From Gammaproteobacteria bacterium (GTDB lineage: Bacteria; Pseudomonadota; Gammaproteobacteria; Chromatiales; Chromatiaceae), in assembly GCA_030065815.1 (NCBI GenBank), contig JASJCU010000002.1:1-64000 (forward strand): a DNA stretch of 64,000 bases. Reading direction: 5' to 3'. Below are positions 17,645 through 26,613 of this stretch, in pieces. How positions within the stretch are numbered: the stretch's first letter is position 1; each line of letters opens with the position of its first letter. The translations under genes were made by a program, and so were the position numbers. Under the pieces are notes generated by a model. The model saw nothing but the letters and a program-made list of their open reading frames with translations, did not search any database and was not told where the DNA came from.

Positions 17645-19411
17645 ATGGCTGCTGAGCGGCCCAACGTCTTCATCAGTTACCGGCGCGACGACGCCGCGGC
17701 CAATGCCGGCCGCCTGTTCGACTGGCTCAGCGACCAGTTCGGCGACGCCCACGTGTTCCTCGATACGAGCCGGATCGCGATCGGCGCCGATTTCGAACGC
17801 GTCCTCGGCGAGCGCCTGGCCGCCGCCGACGTCGTGCTGGTCGTCATCGGGCCGCGCTGGCTCGACATCGCCGACGCCAACGGCCGCCGCCTCGACCAGC
17901 CCGACGACTACGTGCGCATGGAGGTCGCGACCGCACTGCGCAGCGGCACGCGCCTGATCCCGGTGCTGGTCGGCGGCGCCCGCATGCCGGCCGCCGAGCG
18001 GCTGCCGGACGCGCTGCGGGCGCTCGCGACGCGCAATGCGACCGAACTCCGCGATGCCGGTTTCGAGCAGGATTTCGACCAGCTGGTCAACGCGATCCTC
18101 GACCGCCCGCGCGGCTACCTGAAGACCGAACTCGACCGCGTGCAGCGCCTGCTGCGCGCGATCCGCGTGTCGACGCTGCTGGTGCCGACCGTCGCACTGC
18201 TGGTCGTGATCGCGATCTGGGTCGGCGCCCTCGAGGCGTTCACGCTGGACACCCGCGCCGCCAGCTACCTGATGTGGGCCGGCGAACAGCTGGCGCCGCC
18301 GGGCGCGCAGCCCGGCGTGCTGCTTGTCGCCGTCGACGGAGACAGCGAACGACGCCTGCGGCGCGACTTCGGCCCGGTCGCCGCGTGGCGCAGCGACCAC
18401 GCGCGCCTGCTGCGGCGCGCCGCGGCCGCCGGCGCGACGGCGGTGGTCTTCGACCTGGTGTTCGAACGCGCGACCGCGGCCGACGCCGAGCTGGCCGCCG
18501 CGATGCGCGCCGCACGGGCGCGCGGCACGCGCGTCGTCGTCGGCGTGCGTGACCTCGACGCCGGCCGGCCGCGGATCGCCGCGGCACTGCGCGACGCCGC
18601 CGACTGGGGCTCGGTGTGCATCAACCGGCGCCTCGGCTACAGCTACATGGCGCCGCTCGCCGTCGTCGCCGCCGGGCCGGACTTCGCCGCGGTGCAGCCG
18701 GCACGGACGCCGGCGCTGGCACTCGCCGCGGTACGCGGCGACGCGCTGCAGGCGGTCGACATCGAGCGCCGGCGCCTGGTGCTCGCCAACGACCCGGCGC
18801 CGGCAGCGGCGCCGCGATTCTCGCTGCTGCACCGCATCTCCGGCGCGACCGGCGACTGCGGTGCGCTCGCCGACGGCGACCTGATCGCCGCGCAGCTGAT
18901 CCGCTTCACCGACGCCGGCTACTGGCATGAGCCGCAACGCCGCGTGTCGTACGCCGACGCGCTCGACCCGCAGCGCGTGCCCGACAGCGCGCTCGCCGGG
19001 CGCATCGTGCTGGTCGGCGCGACCCTCGGTCGACGCGACCGCGTCGACGTCGTCAGCGGCTTCGACCGCCATGCCCTGTACGGCGTCGAGCTGCACGCGA
19101 ACGCGATCGCCAACCTGCTGAGCGGTCGCGAGATGGTCACGCCGACACTCGACAGCGACGCCTGGACGGCCCTGCTCGCGGCGGCCGCCGGTGCGCTGTT
19201 CGGTTACCTCGCCGCCGCGTGGAATCCCTGGCTGCGCCGCGCGCTGCTGCTCGCACTGGCCGGCGGCTACCTCGGCGTCGCCGCCGTGTTCGCCGGACAC
19301 GGACTGCTGCTCAACGTGCTCTACCATGTCAGCGGCTTCGTGATCGCGTTCACGCTGCTGCGTCGCCTGCGCAGCGGTGCGTTCGATCACCGCACCCGGC
19401 GCCGGTCGTGA
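17645..19411 (+). CDS. TIR domain - CHASE2 sensor membrane protein
   Basis: 588 residues. Residues 1 to about 140 are a bacterial TIR domain: NVFISYRRDDAAANAGRLFD, VFLDTSRIAIGADF, VLVVIGPRWLD, and DDYVRMEVATAL, which holds the candidate catalytic Glu. A transmembrane helix follows (about 178-200, LLVPTVALLVVIAIWVGAL). An extracytoplasmic CHASE2 domain comes next (LLVAVDGDSERRLRR, DHARLLRRAAAAGATAVVFD, GRIVLVGATLGRRD, GVELHANAIANLL). Three C-terminal helices end the protein. CHASE2 usually feeds cyclases, kinases or GGDEF domains; here the only output module is the TIR domain, which could act as an NADase or a scaffold. The next gene encodes a FecR-domain lipoprotein 15 bases downstream. TIR catalysis is inferred. 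Confidence 0.85.
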   Translation: MAAERPNVFISYRRDDAAANAGRLFDWLSDQFGDAHVFLDTSRIAIGADFERVLGERLAAADVVLVVIGPRWLDIADANGRRLDQPDDYVRMEVATALRSGTRLIPVLVGGARMPAAERLPDALRALATRNATELRDAGFEQDFDQLVNAILDRPRGYLKTELDRVQRLLRAIRVSTLLVPTVALLVVIAIWVGALEAFTLDTRAASYLMWAGEQLAPPGAQPGVLLVAVDGDSERRLRRDFGPVAAWRSDHARLLRRAAAAGATAVVFDLVFERATAADAELAAAMRAARARGTRVVVGVRDLDAGRPRIAAALRDAADWGSVCINRRLGYSYMAPLAVVAAGPDFAAVQPARTPALALAAVRGDALQAVDIERRRLVLANDPAPAAAPRFSLLHRISGATGDCGALADGDLIAAQLIRFTDAGYWHEPQRRVSYADALDPQRVPDSALAGRIVLVGATLGRRDRVDVVSGFDRHALYGVELHANAIANLLSGREMVTPTLDSDAWTALLAAAAGALFGYLAAAWNPWLRRALLLALAGGYLGVAAVFAGHGLLLNVLYHVSGFVIAFTLLRRLRSGAFDHRTRRRS

Positions 19412-19426
19412 AACGGAGGACCTACC

Positions 19427-20425
19427 ATGCCCAGCATCGCCTTCCCCCGCCTGTCGACATCCCTGCTGCTGCTCACGCTGTGTGCGCTGTGGCTCGGCGG
19501 CTGTGCGCCGAGCAACCGCCTGACCAAGGTCGTGCGCGCCGACCCGTCGGCGCCGCTCGGCTACGTCGAGGTCCACGACCGTGACAGCGGTATCGTCGCG
19601 GTGATCCGCGGCGGCCGCCGGCTCGGCACGCGCACGCCGCTGACCCTGCAGCCCGGCGACGAGGTCCGAACCGGGCCGGGTGCCGGCGCCGTGATCCGCC
19701 TGCTCAACGGCGGCGAGGTCGTGCTGGCGCCGGATACCCACGTCCGCCTCGGCTCGCTCGAGGTGTTCTTCGGCCGCGTGCTCGCCGACCTGCGCGGGCT
19801 GTTCGAGATCGAGGACGACACGCTGGTCGCCGCGGTCGAGGGGACGCGCCTGCTGTTCGAACGCGAGCGCGGCCGCAGCACCCGCGTCGCAGTGCTCGAG
19901 GGCCGCGTGCTGTGCATCCCGAAACGCGGCCACTGGGAGCCGGTGCGCCTCAACGACGGCCAGGCGCTGCGCACCCGCTATGCCAGCGACCGGCGCCCGG
20001 CGATCGAGCGCCTCAGCCGGGCCGAGATCGCCGACATCGAACGCTGGTCGTCGGGCATCCGCGACGCCGCGCGCGCCGGCTTCTGCTGTGCCGGCGGTCG
20101 GGTCACCGAGACCCTGTCCAACCAGTGCCGCGGGCGTTTCTTCGACAGCGAACGGCGCGCGCGCCGGCACTGCGAGTCGGGCTGGTGCTGTCGCAACGGC
20201 AGCGTCACGTCGAGCCTGCGCGGCGACTGCCGCGGCAGCTTCCACAACAACCGGACCGCCGCGGAGCGCGCCTGCGCCCCGCCGGAACCCGCGGTCGTAC
20301 AGGGCTGGTGCTGCCTGCAGGGCAACCTGCGGCAGACCGACAGCCGCTACTGCAAGGCGGTGCAGGGGCAGTTCTATACCAACGGCGCGGTCGCCAAGCG
20401 GCGCTGCCTGCCGGTGGTACAGTGA
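19427..20425 (+). CDS. FecR-domain lipoprotein with three cysteine-rich repeats
   Basis: 332 residues. The signal peptide ends with the lipobox LGGC. A FecR-like domain occupies roughly residues 60-180 (GDEVRTGPGAGAVIRLLNGGEVVLAPDT, then VAAVEGTRLLFE, VAVLEGRV). The last 120 residues contain three repeats of the form CC-x2-G-x-V/L...C-x-G-x-F...C: GFCCAGGRV, GWCCRNGSV and GWCCLQGNL, each with four cysteines. The start has GGAGG upstream (AAACGGAGGACCTACC). FecR-CHASE2 pairings occur elsewhere in bacteria; here the partner is the preceding TIR-CHASE2 protein. The cysteine repeats are not a family I can name. Confidence 0.8.
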   Translation: MPSIAFPRLSTSLLLLTLCALWLGGCAPSNRLTKVVRADPSAPLGYVEVHDRDSGIVAVIRGGRRLGTRTPLTLQPGDEVRTGPGAGAVIRLLNGGEVVLAPDTHVRLGSLEVFFGRVLADLRGLFEIEDDTLVAAVEGTRLLFERERGRSTRVAVLEGRVLCIPKRGHWEPVRLNDGQALRTRYASDRRPAIERLSRAEIADIERWSSGIRDAARAGFCCAGGRVTETLSNQCRGRFFDSERRARRHCESGWCCRNGSVTSSLRGDCRGSFHNNRTAAERACAPPEPAVVQGWCCLQGNLRQTDSRYCKAVQGQFYTNGAVAKRRCLPVVQ

Positions 20426-20435
20426 CAGCGGTCGC

Positions 20436-23400
20436 TCAGTCGTGCTCGATCTTGTAGAACAGGTCGACCGATTGCTCGCTGCCGGATCGGCTCTCGACCT
20501 CGAGCCGCTCGCTCAAGCGCAGGCGTAGCAGCACCGCGCCCTCGGGATTGAACAGGCCCTGTGAGTAGCCGAGGTAGAGGTCGGGATTGAGGTACTTGCC
20601 GAGCAGCAGCGAGCTGTCGGCGATGCCGCCGCTGCCGTTGTCGACGCGCAGGTCGTCGAGCCCGAGGCGGTCACCGAGGTCCTGCAGCAGCGGCTCGCTG
20701 CGCGACAGGCCGAGCGACAGCGCGGCGCTGCCGATGTCCTGGCCCTCGCCGGCGCTGGCCGCGGCGAGGCCACGCCCGGTCAGCAGGTAGGCGACCGCCT
20801 CGGCCTCCGGCAACGCCGGTTCGGTGTAGACGCGCGGCCGCGGCTCGGCCAGCGGCCCGCTCATCGCCAGGTAGGCACGGACACGGCCGTCGCGCGACTC
20901 GCGCACGGCGCGCAGGTCGACCTCGGGGTTGCCCGGCGGTCCGGCGAACAGCAGGCGGCCCTGCTCGACCTTCAGGTCCTGGCCGTAGGCCTTGTAGCTG
21001 GCGTCGCGCAGCTCGATCTTGCCGTCGACCAGCGTACCGCGCTGCCCGCTCTGCGCATCCAGGCTACCTTCGAGGCGGGTCTTCAGGCCGAAGCCGGCGA
21101 AGGTCACGTCGTCGCCGAGTACGACCGCGATCGCGGCATCGAGCGCCTGGCGACGCGCCGCCGGCGCGGCCGGGGCATCGCGACCGACGATGACCGCGTC
21201 GTCGCTGACCGCGACGGTACCCTGGGGCAGTTCCTGGAGCTCGATCGCGGCCTGCGGGATACGCAGCGTGCCGGTCAGGCGGTAGCTGCCGCGGCCCTGC
21301 AGCCGCAGGTCCGGCGACACCCGCGCGGTCGCCTCGGGCAGGCGCACGGCGAGGAAATCATCGCCGCGGATGCGCAGATCGACCGCCGGGCCATCGCTGG
21401 CAACAGGATCGACCTGGCCGCGGATCGCAATGCGACCGTCGCCGGAGGTCACGCTGCCGTCGACCGCGAGCGGGCCCTGCCCGTCGCCGCGGACCTGCAG
21501 GCCGAAGTCGCGCAGCTCGATGCCGGCGGCCGGCAGCGTCGCAGCGGCGTCGCTGATCCGCAGCTCGCCGTCGATCGCCGGCTGCGCCAGCGTGCCGCCG
21601 AGCGCGAGCGCGACACGCAGCCGGCCGCTGACCGCCTGCAGTGCCGGCACGAAACCGGCGACCAGCGTCAGGTCGGGGAACTCGGCATCGACGCGCCCGC
21701 CGAGCGCGCGGCCGCCGTCGCGCGCCGCGCCAAGCGTCAACCTGCCGCCGGCGCGGCCGCTGCTGCCGAGCCGCAGACCCAGCTCGGCCTCGCCTCGGTC
21801 ATCGGCGAACCGCCCGCTGACGCGCGCGTCGCGGTAGGCCAGCACGACCGGTTCGAGGCCCTCGTCGACACGGATCTCGCCGTCGTCGGGACGCAGCTCG
21901 AAGGTCGCCGCTGGCCGCTGCGGCGGCCCCTCGACGCGGACGCTGGCATCCAGGCTACCGGCGATGACGGCCTCGCCGGGCAGCTGGGCGGCGAAACGGG
22001 CGAGGTCCAGCGCGGCGAGGCGGCCGTCCAGATCCAGCCCCTTTGCGCGGCTCCAGCCGCCGTCGACGCACAGCGATGTCGCGCCCTGCTCCAGGCACAG
22101 GCCGTCGACCTTGGCCAGGTCGGCGCCGGCACGCAGCGGCGTCGCCTTACCCAGGCGCCAGTCGCCGAGCTGCAGCGAGTTCGCATCGAGGTTGCGCAGC
22201 GTGCCGCGCCACTCGGCAGCGCGCTGGTCCCAGCCGCCCTGCGCGCCGAACGCGACACGCACGGCCGGCCCGTCGGCACTGAGTTGCACGCGGTGGTCTG
22301 CGATACCACCATCGAGCGCTGCCGACAGCGCGCTGATCCGGGTCTCGCCGCTGACCAGCCCGGTCGCGGTCAGGTTCGCGGTTCCGCGCTGATCCCGCCA
22401 GTCGATGCCTAGCTCGAGCGCCGCGATCCGGGCACCGTCGAAACCGACCTCGCTGCCGCTGAGCTGTGCGCTCAGCGCCGGCCGGTCTTGCGTACCACGC
22501 AGCGTGCCGCTGCCCTGCAGCGCACCGTCGAGGCCGGGGTACAGTGCCGCCAGCTGCGGGGCCTCGATGGTGAAGGCGAGGTCGAGGTCGCGGTCGGCGC
22601 GGCCGTAGACGCGGACGCGATTGGGCCCGCTGGTCAGGTCGAGCGCGCGCGCCGTCAGCGCGTCGCCGCGCAGCGCGACGCCCCCCGACGCGGCGACCGG
22701 GTAGCCGCGCAGGCTGCCCGCGAGGCGCTCGATCGCGACGTCCAGCGCCATCGCGGCGTCGCCGCCGAACCTGCCGTCGAGCCGCAGGCGGCCGTCGAGC
22801 CGGCCCGGCCAGTCGGCCGCGAAAAGGCCGGGATCGACGCCGTCGACAGCCAGCGCCAGGTCGGTGCGGACGCCGTCGGTCCAGGTCAGCGTGCCGTCGG
22901 CCTCGACACGGCCGTCACCGACACCGAGCGTCAGCGGCTGCAGCCGCAGACCGGCCGTGTCGCCCTGCGCCTGCAGCGCCAGCGCCACCTCCGGCAGGTC
23001 GGGCAGCGACAGCGGCGCGCGCAGCGTCAGGCGGTAGTCGTCGGGCGTGCCGCGCAGCGCGAGGCTGCCGGCAGCGGCGCGGTACTGTGCCGTTCCGTGC
23101 AGCGGCCAGTACAGCTGCGGCCAGCTGACATCGACGCTGAACGCCGGCGCGACCTGGTCGAGCACCGCGTCGGCACGCGCCCGCAGCTCGAGCGGTGTCT
23201 CGATCGCGGCCACGAGTTCTGGCCGCAGGGCCTCGCCGGACAGGGTCATGCGCGCGCGCATTTCGCCGATGTCCGGCCCGGTCAGCGTCGCCGGCAGCGT
23301 CGTGCGCAGGCTGCCATCGAGCGCGTGCGGTGCGGTCGTGGCCAGGCCCAGCGCACCGTCGAGCTGCGCGCCCGCCACGCGCAGCTGCAGCCCGTCGATG

Positions 23401-23957
23401 CGGATCGCGGCGCTGTCCAGCAGCGCGGACAGCCCGAGGTGGTCGAGCACGAGGTCGCCGTCGGCCTGCTGTAGGCGCACGTCGTCGAGCGTGGCGCGAT
23501 CGATGCGCAGCGTCAGCGGCACGCGCAGGGCCGGCAACTGCGGCGCCTGCGCCGGTTCATCGGACGCCGGCGGCAGCGCGACGCGCAGCCCGTCGACCGC
23601 CAGCTGCTCGACGTGCAGCACCCGGTCGAGCAGCGCGCGCGGCCGCCATGCCAACAGCAGCGATGCCGCAGCGACCCGCGTCTGCGCGGCGTCGACGGTC
23701 AGCCCGCGCAGCTCGATGCGCTCGAGCAGGCTGCCGTGGCTACTCGTGAACGCGATGGAAACGCCCTGGTCGGCCGCGACGCCGGCGAGCTGCTGCAGCA
23801 GCCAGGCGCTGCCGCGTTCGCTGGCCAGCAGCGCATAGGCCCCGAGCGGCAGCGCCAGCACCAGCAGCAGCGGTAGCAGCAGCAACCAGAGCAGCCAGCG
23901 CCAGCGTCGCGGCCGTGGCGCCGGCGGCGCGGTCGCGGGCGTGCCGCCCGACGTCAC
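20436..23957 (-). CDS. tamB: translocation and assembly module protein TamB
   Basis: 1173 residues from the GTG at 23955-23957, which overlaps the tamA stop (CTGTGACG); the ORF-track start lies inside tamA. An N-terminal signal anchor (RWRWLLWLLLLPLLLVLALPLGAYALL) is followed by GSAWLL, a long repetitive beta-rich body, and a C-terminal DUF490 domain with AVAYLLTGRGL and KYLNPDLYLGYSQGLF. TamB spans the periplasm as a lipid-transfer-like groove and works with TamA in outer-membrane assembly and phospholipid transport. It is convergent with the FecR gene, 10 bases apart. Confidence 0.96.
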   Translation of the reverse strand: MTSGGTPATAPPAPRPRRWRWLLWLLLLPLLLVLALPLGAYALLASERGSAWLLQQLAGVAADQGVSIAFTSSHGSLLERIELRGLTVDAAQTRVAAASLLLAWRPRALLDRVLHVEQLAVDGLRVALPPASDEPAQAPQLPALRVPLTLRIDRATLDDVRLQQADGDLVLDHLGLSALLDSAAIRIDGLQLRVAGAQLDGALGLATTAPHALDGSLRTTLPATLTGPDIGEMRARMTLSGEALRPELVAAIETPLELRARADAVLDQVAPAFSVDVSWPQLYWPLHGTAQYRAAAGSLALRGTPDDYRLTLRAPLSLPDLPEVALALQAQGDTAGLRLQPLTLGVGDGRVEADGTLTWTDGVRTDLALAVDGVDPGLFAADWPGRLDGRLRLDGRFGGDAAMALDVAIERLAGSLRGYPVAASGGVALRGDALTARALDLTSGPNRVRVYGRADRDLDLAFTIEAPQLAALYPGLDGALQGSGTLRGTQDRPALSAQLSGSEVGFDGARIAALELGIDWRDQRGTANLTATGLVSGETRISALSAALDGGIADHRVQLSADGPAVRVAFGAQGGWDQRAAEWRGTLRNLDANSLQLGDWRLGKATPLRAGADLAKVDGLCLEQGATSLCVDGGWSRAKGLDLDGRLAALDLARFAAQLPGEAVIAGSLDASVRVEGPPQRPAATFELRPDDGEIRVDEGLEPVVLAYRDARVSGRFADDRGEAELGLRLGSSGRAGGRLTLGAARDGGRALGGRVDAEFPDLTLVAGFVPALQAVSGRLRVALALGGTLAQPAIDGELRISDAAATLPAAGIELRDFGLQVRGDGQGPLAVDGSVTSGDGRIAIRGQVDPVASDGPAVDLRIRGDDFLAVRLPEATARVSPDLRLQGRGSYRLTGTLRIPQAAIELQELPQGTVAVSDDAVIVGRDAPAAPAARRQALDAAIAVVLGDDVTFAGFGLKTRLEGSLDAQSGQRGTLVDGKIELRDASYKAYGQDLKVEQGRLLFAGPPGNPEVDLRAVRESRDGRVRAYLAMSGPLAEPRPRVYTEPALPEAEAVAYLLTGRGLAAASAGEGQDIGSAALSLGLSRSEPLLQDLGDRLGLDDLRVDNGSGGIADSSLLLGKYLNPDLYLGYSQGLFNPEGAVLLRLRLSERLEVESRSGSEQSVDLFYKIEHD

Positions 23958-25684
23958 AGGTCGGCCCCGAGGCCGAAGTGGATGCGCCACTCGTCGTCGG
24001 CGGTATCGTCCGGCAGCGCGACGTCGAGGCGCAGCCGGCCGACCGGCGAGTACCAGCGCACGCCGACGCCGTAGCCGCTGCGCAGCTCGATGTCGTCGGT
24101 ATCGAAGGCATTGCCGGCGTCGACGAACGCCGCGACCCACCAGTCGTCGCCGAACACCGGGTGCTCGTACTCGACGCTGGTCGTCAGCAGGTGGCGGCCG
24201 CCGCGTGGCTCGTCATTGGCGTCACGCGGCCCCAGCGACTCGAACTCGTAGCCGCGTACGCTGTTGTCGCCGCCGGCGAAGAAGCGCAGCGAGGCCGGCA
24301 GGTCGGTGACGCTGTCGCCGGCCGTCAGGCCGGCGTCGACGCGGCCGGTGATGCGTCCGGCGTCGCCGAAGCGGTAGATGCCCTTGGCCCGCCCGACGAT
24401 GCGGAACAGCGTCGCGGTCGACAGCAGGCCGTCGTGGGCGCCGCGCAGCTCGAGGTTGACCCGGTACCCGCGGCGGGTACGCAGCAGGTTGTCGGCCTCG
24501 GTGCGGTCCCAGCCGATGCCGGGCATCAGCAGGGTCGCGTCGGTGTCGTCATCGCCGACCGTCGAGCGCTCGTGCAACAGCTCGATGAAGCGGTTCTGCG
24601 TCCAGCGGCCGACCTTGCGCGTGTGGCGCACGACCAGCGCCGCGCTGTCGCTCTCGGCGCTGTCGGTGTCCTCGTGCTGCAGGCGTGCGCCGAACGAATA
24701 GCTGTCGACGTGCGGGTCCTCGCCCGGGATCACGTAGTCGGCAGCCAGCGTCGACAGCACCGGCGACAGGCTCAGCGCGCTCTCGAAGCGATGGCCGCGG
24801 CGATTGATGAAGCGGTTGTCGTAACGCAGGCTGGCGCGCGGCCCGGTATCGGTCGCGTAGCCGATGCCGGTGCGCCAGGCGTGCCGTTTCGCGGCCTCGA
24901 GTCCGACATCTATCGGGATCGCGTTGTCGTCGGCCTGGTCGCGCCGTGGACGCACCTCGACGCGTTGGAAATAACCCGAATCGCTGAGCCGGCGGTCGAG
25001 TGCCGCGACCGCGCTCGCCGCGTAGTCGGTCCCCGGCCGCAGGCCGGCGAGGCGGCGCACGAAGCCTTCGTCCAGCGGCTGCTCACTGATGCGCACGTCG
25101 CCGAAGCGGTAGCGCGGTCCGCTGTCGGCGGCGATACGGATCTCCGCCTGCGCGGTATCGGGATCGATGCGCAGCTCGCGCCGGCGGTACGCGAAGTCGA
25201 GGTAGCCGCGCTCGGCCGCAAAGCGCTGCAGGCGTTCCTTGATCGCCTCGTAGTCGCCGTGGTGCAGCGGCGCGCCGACCGCCAGCGGCAAGCTGTCGAT
25301 CAGCCCGTCGAACTCCGGATCGTCGGCGGCCTCGCCGCTGATGTCGATGCGGCGCGACGCGATCGTCGTGCGCACGCCGAGCGCGATGTCGACGTCGGCA
25401 CGCCAGCAGTCGTCGCCGCGTTCGAGGCGCGGCGTGATCGCGGCGCCGTAGTAGCCGAACGCGTGTAGCGCCGGCTGCAGGTCGCCGCCGAGGCGGCGGA
25501 ACAGACGTTGCACGCGCCACGCCGGCGCGTCGCAGGCCTCGTCGGTGAGCGGCGTGCGTGCCGCGAGGTTGTCAACCAGACCGTCCGGCGCATCGGCCAC
25601 ACGAAACTCGACCGCGGCGTGACCCGGTGCCAGCCAGACGGCCAACAGCCAGGCCGGCCAGGTTCTACATGTACGGGAGATCAT
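23954..25684 (-). CDS. tamA: outer-membrane protein assembly factor TamA
   Basis: 576 residues with a signal peptide ending GHAAVEF. POTRA-type repeats (YGAAITPRLERGDDCW, ERGYLDFAYRRREL, RYRFGDVRIS) precede a 16-stranded Omp85 barrel with the conserved lid motif FFAGGDNSVRGYEFESLGPRD. It ends HFGLGADL. It is the outer-membrane partner of TamB, in an overlapping tamA-tamB operon. The VRGY motif of the Omp85 family is intact. Confidence 0.96.
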   Translation of the reverse strand: MISRTCRTWPAWLLAVWLAPGHAAVEFRVADAPDGLVDNLAARTPLTDEACDAPAWRVQRLFRRLGGDLQPALHAFGYYGAAITPRLERGDDCWRADVDIALGVRTTIASRRIDISGEAADDPEFDGLIDSLPLAVGAPLHHGDYEAIKERLQRFAAERGYLDFAYRRRELRIDPDTAQAEIRIAADSGPRYRFGDVRISEQPLDEGFVRRLAGLRPGTDYAASAVAALDRRLSDSGYFQRVEVRPRRDQADDNAIPIDVGLEAAKRHAWRTGIGYATDTGPRASLRYDNRFINRRGHRFESALSLSPVLSTLAADYVIPGEDPHVDSYSFGARLQHEDTDSAESDSAALVVRHTRKVGRWTQNRFIELLHERSTVGDDDTDATLLMPGIGWDRTEADNLLRTRRGYRVNLELRGAHDGLLSTATLFRIVGRAKGIYRFGDAGRITGRVDAGLTAGDSVTDLPASLRFFAGGDNSVRGYEFESLGPRDANDEPRGGRHLLTTSVEYEHPVFGDDWWVAAFVDAGNAFDTDDIELRSGYGVGVRWYSPVGRLRLDVALPDDTADDEWRIHFGLGADL

Positions 25685-25761
25685 TTGCCGCGAGCGTATC
25701 AGGCCCGGCAGCGGCTGTATCCCGCTGCCGCCGCAAGGTGGTTTCGGGCTATCCTGGGCGC

Positions 25762-26613
25762 ATGACCATCCTGTTCGTCAACCGACTGACCGTCATCGAC
25801 AATTCCATACTGAGCCCGGCGCGCGGCCTGATCGGCGAGAGCTGGCAGGTCGATGTCGAACTCGAAGGCGACCTCGATGCCCAGGGCATGGTGTTGGACT
25901 TCGGCGAGATCAAGCGCTCGATCAAGCGGCTGATCGACGAACACTTCGACCACAAGCTGCTGGTGCCGGCGGACTGCCCGGGGCTGAGCGTGCACGACTA
26001 CGACGACGGCATGCACCTGACGTTCACGACCGACGACGGCCGCGTCATCGAGCACCGCTCGCCGCGCGACGCGGTGCGCCTGATCCCGTGCGAGCGCGTG
26101 GTCGCCGACCGCCTCGCGCAGGTCATCGCCGACTACCTGTCGCCACAGACCCCGGACAACGTGATCGCGGTACACGTGCGCCTGTGGCCCGAGTCGATAG
26201 ACGGTGCGTTCTATCGCTACAGCCACGGCCTCAAGCACCACGACGGCAATTGCCAGCGCATCGCCCACGGCCATCGCTCGCGCCTCGAGATTCTGCGCAA
26301 CGGCCAGCGCGACACGGACCTCGAGGACGACTGGGCGACTCGCCTCGCCGACATCTACATCGGCACGCGCGACGACATCATCGGCAGCAGCCAGCGCGAC
26401 GGCATGGCCTATTACGAATTCGGCTACCGCAGCACCCAGGGCCTGTTCGGCCTGACGCTGCCGCAGGCCGCGTGCTACCTGATCGATAACGATTCGACAG
26501 TCGAGAACATCGCCGCCCATATCGCGGCGACGCTGAAGGCCCGGCACCCGGACGACCGCTTCAAGGTCTACGCCTTCGAGGGTGTCGACAAGGGAGCCGT
26601 CGGTGTCGCCTGA
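25762..26613 (+). CDS. two-half 6-pyruvoyl-tetrahydropterin synthase-like protein
   Basis: 283 residues from ATG 25762. The first half has GMVLDFGEIKRSIKRLIDEHFDHKLL, the PTPS/QueD strand-helix block, but lacks the usual zinc HGH near its start (SPARGLIGESWQVDV instead). The second half has GNCQRIAHGHRSRLEI, which supplies a Cys and HGH in the right order, but lacks a clear DF..LK block. The protein therefore looks like a duplicated or permuted PTPS fold in which catalytic elements are split between halves. Products of this family make 6-carboxy- or pyruvoyl-tetrahydropterin; the reaction here is uncertain. The gene overlaps the downstream M23 gene. Confidence 0.75.
   Translation: MTILFVNRLTVIDNSILSPARGLIGESWQVDVELEGDLDAQGMVLDFGEIKRSIKRLIDEHFDHKLLVPADCPGLSVHDYDDGMHLTFTTDDGRVIEHRSPRDAVRLIPCERVVADRLAQVIADYLSPQTPDNVIAVHVRLWPESIDGAFYRYSHGLKHHDGNCQRIAHGHRSRLEILRNGQRDTDLEDDWATRLADIYIGTRDDIIGSSQRDGMAYYEFGYRSTQGLFGLTLPQAACYLIDNDSTVENIAAHIAATLKARHPDDRFKVYAFEGVDKGAVGVA

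Noticed and set aside
17645-18065. TIR gene as part of a known Thoeris or CBASS defence system
   Set aside because: No ThsA, cyclase or other effector is adjacent, and the fusion to CHASE2 with transmembrane helices differs from those systems.
17627-20245. 872-residue minus-strand ORF
   Set aside because: Antisense to the TIR-CHASE2 and FecR genes, no domain, composition of a shadow frame.
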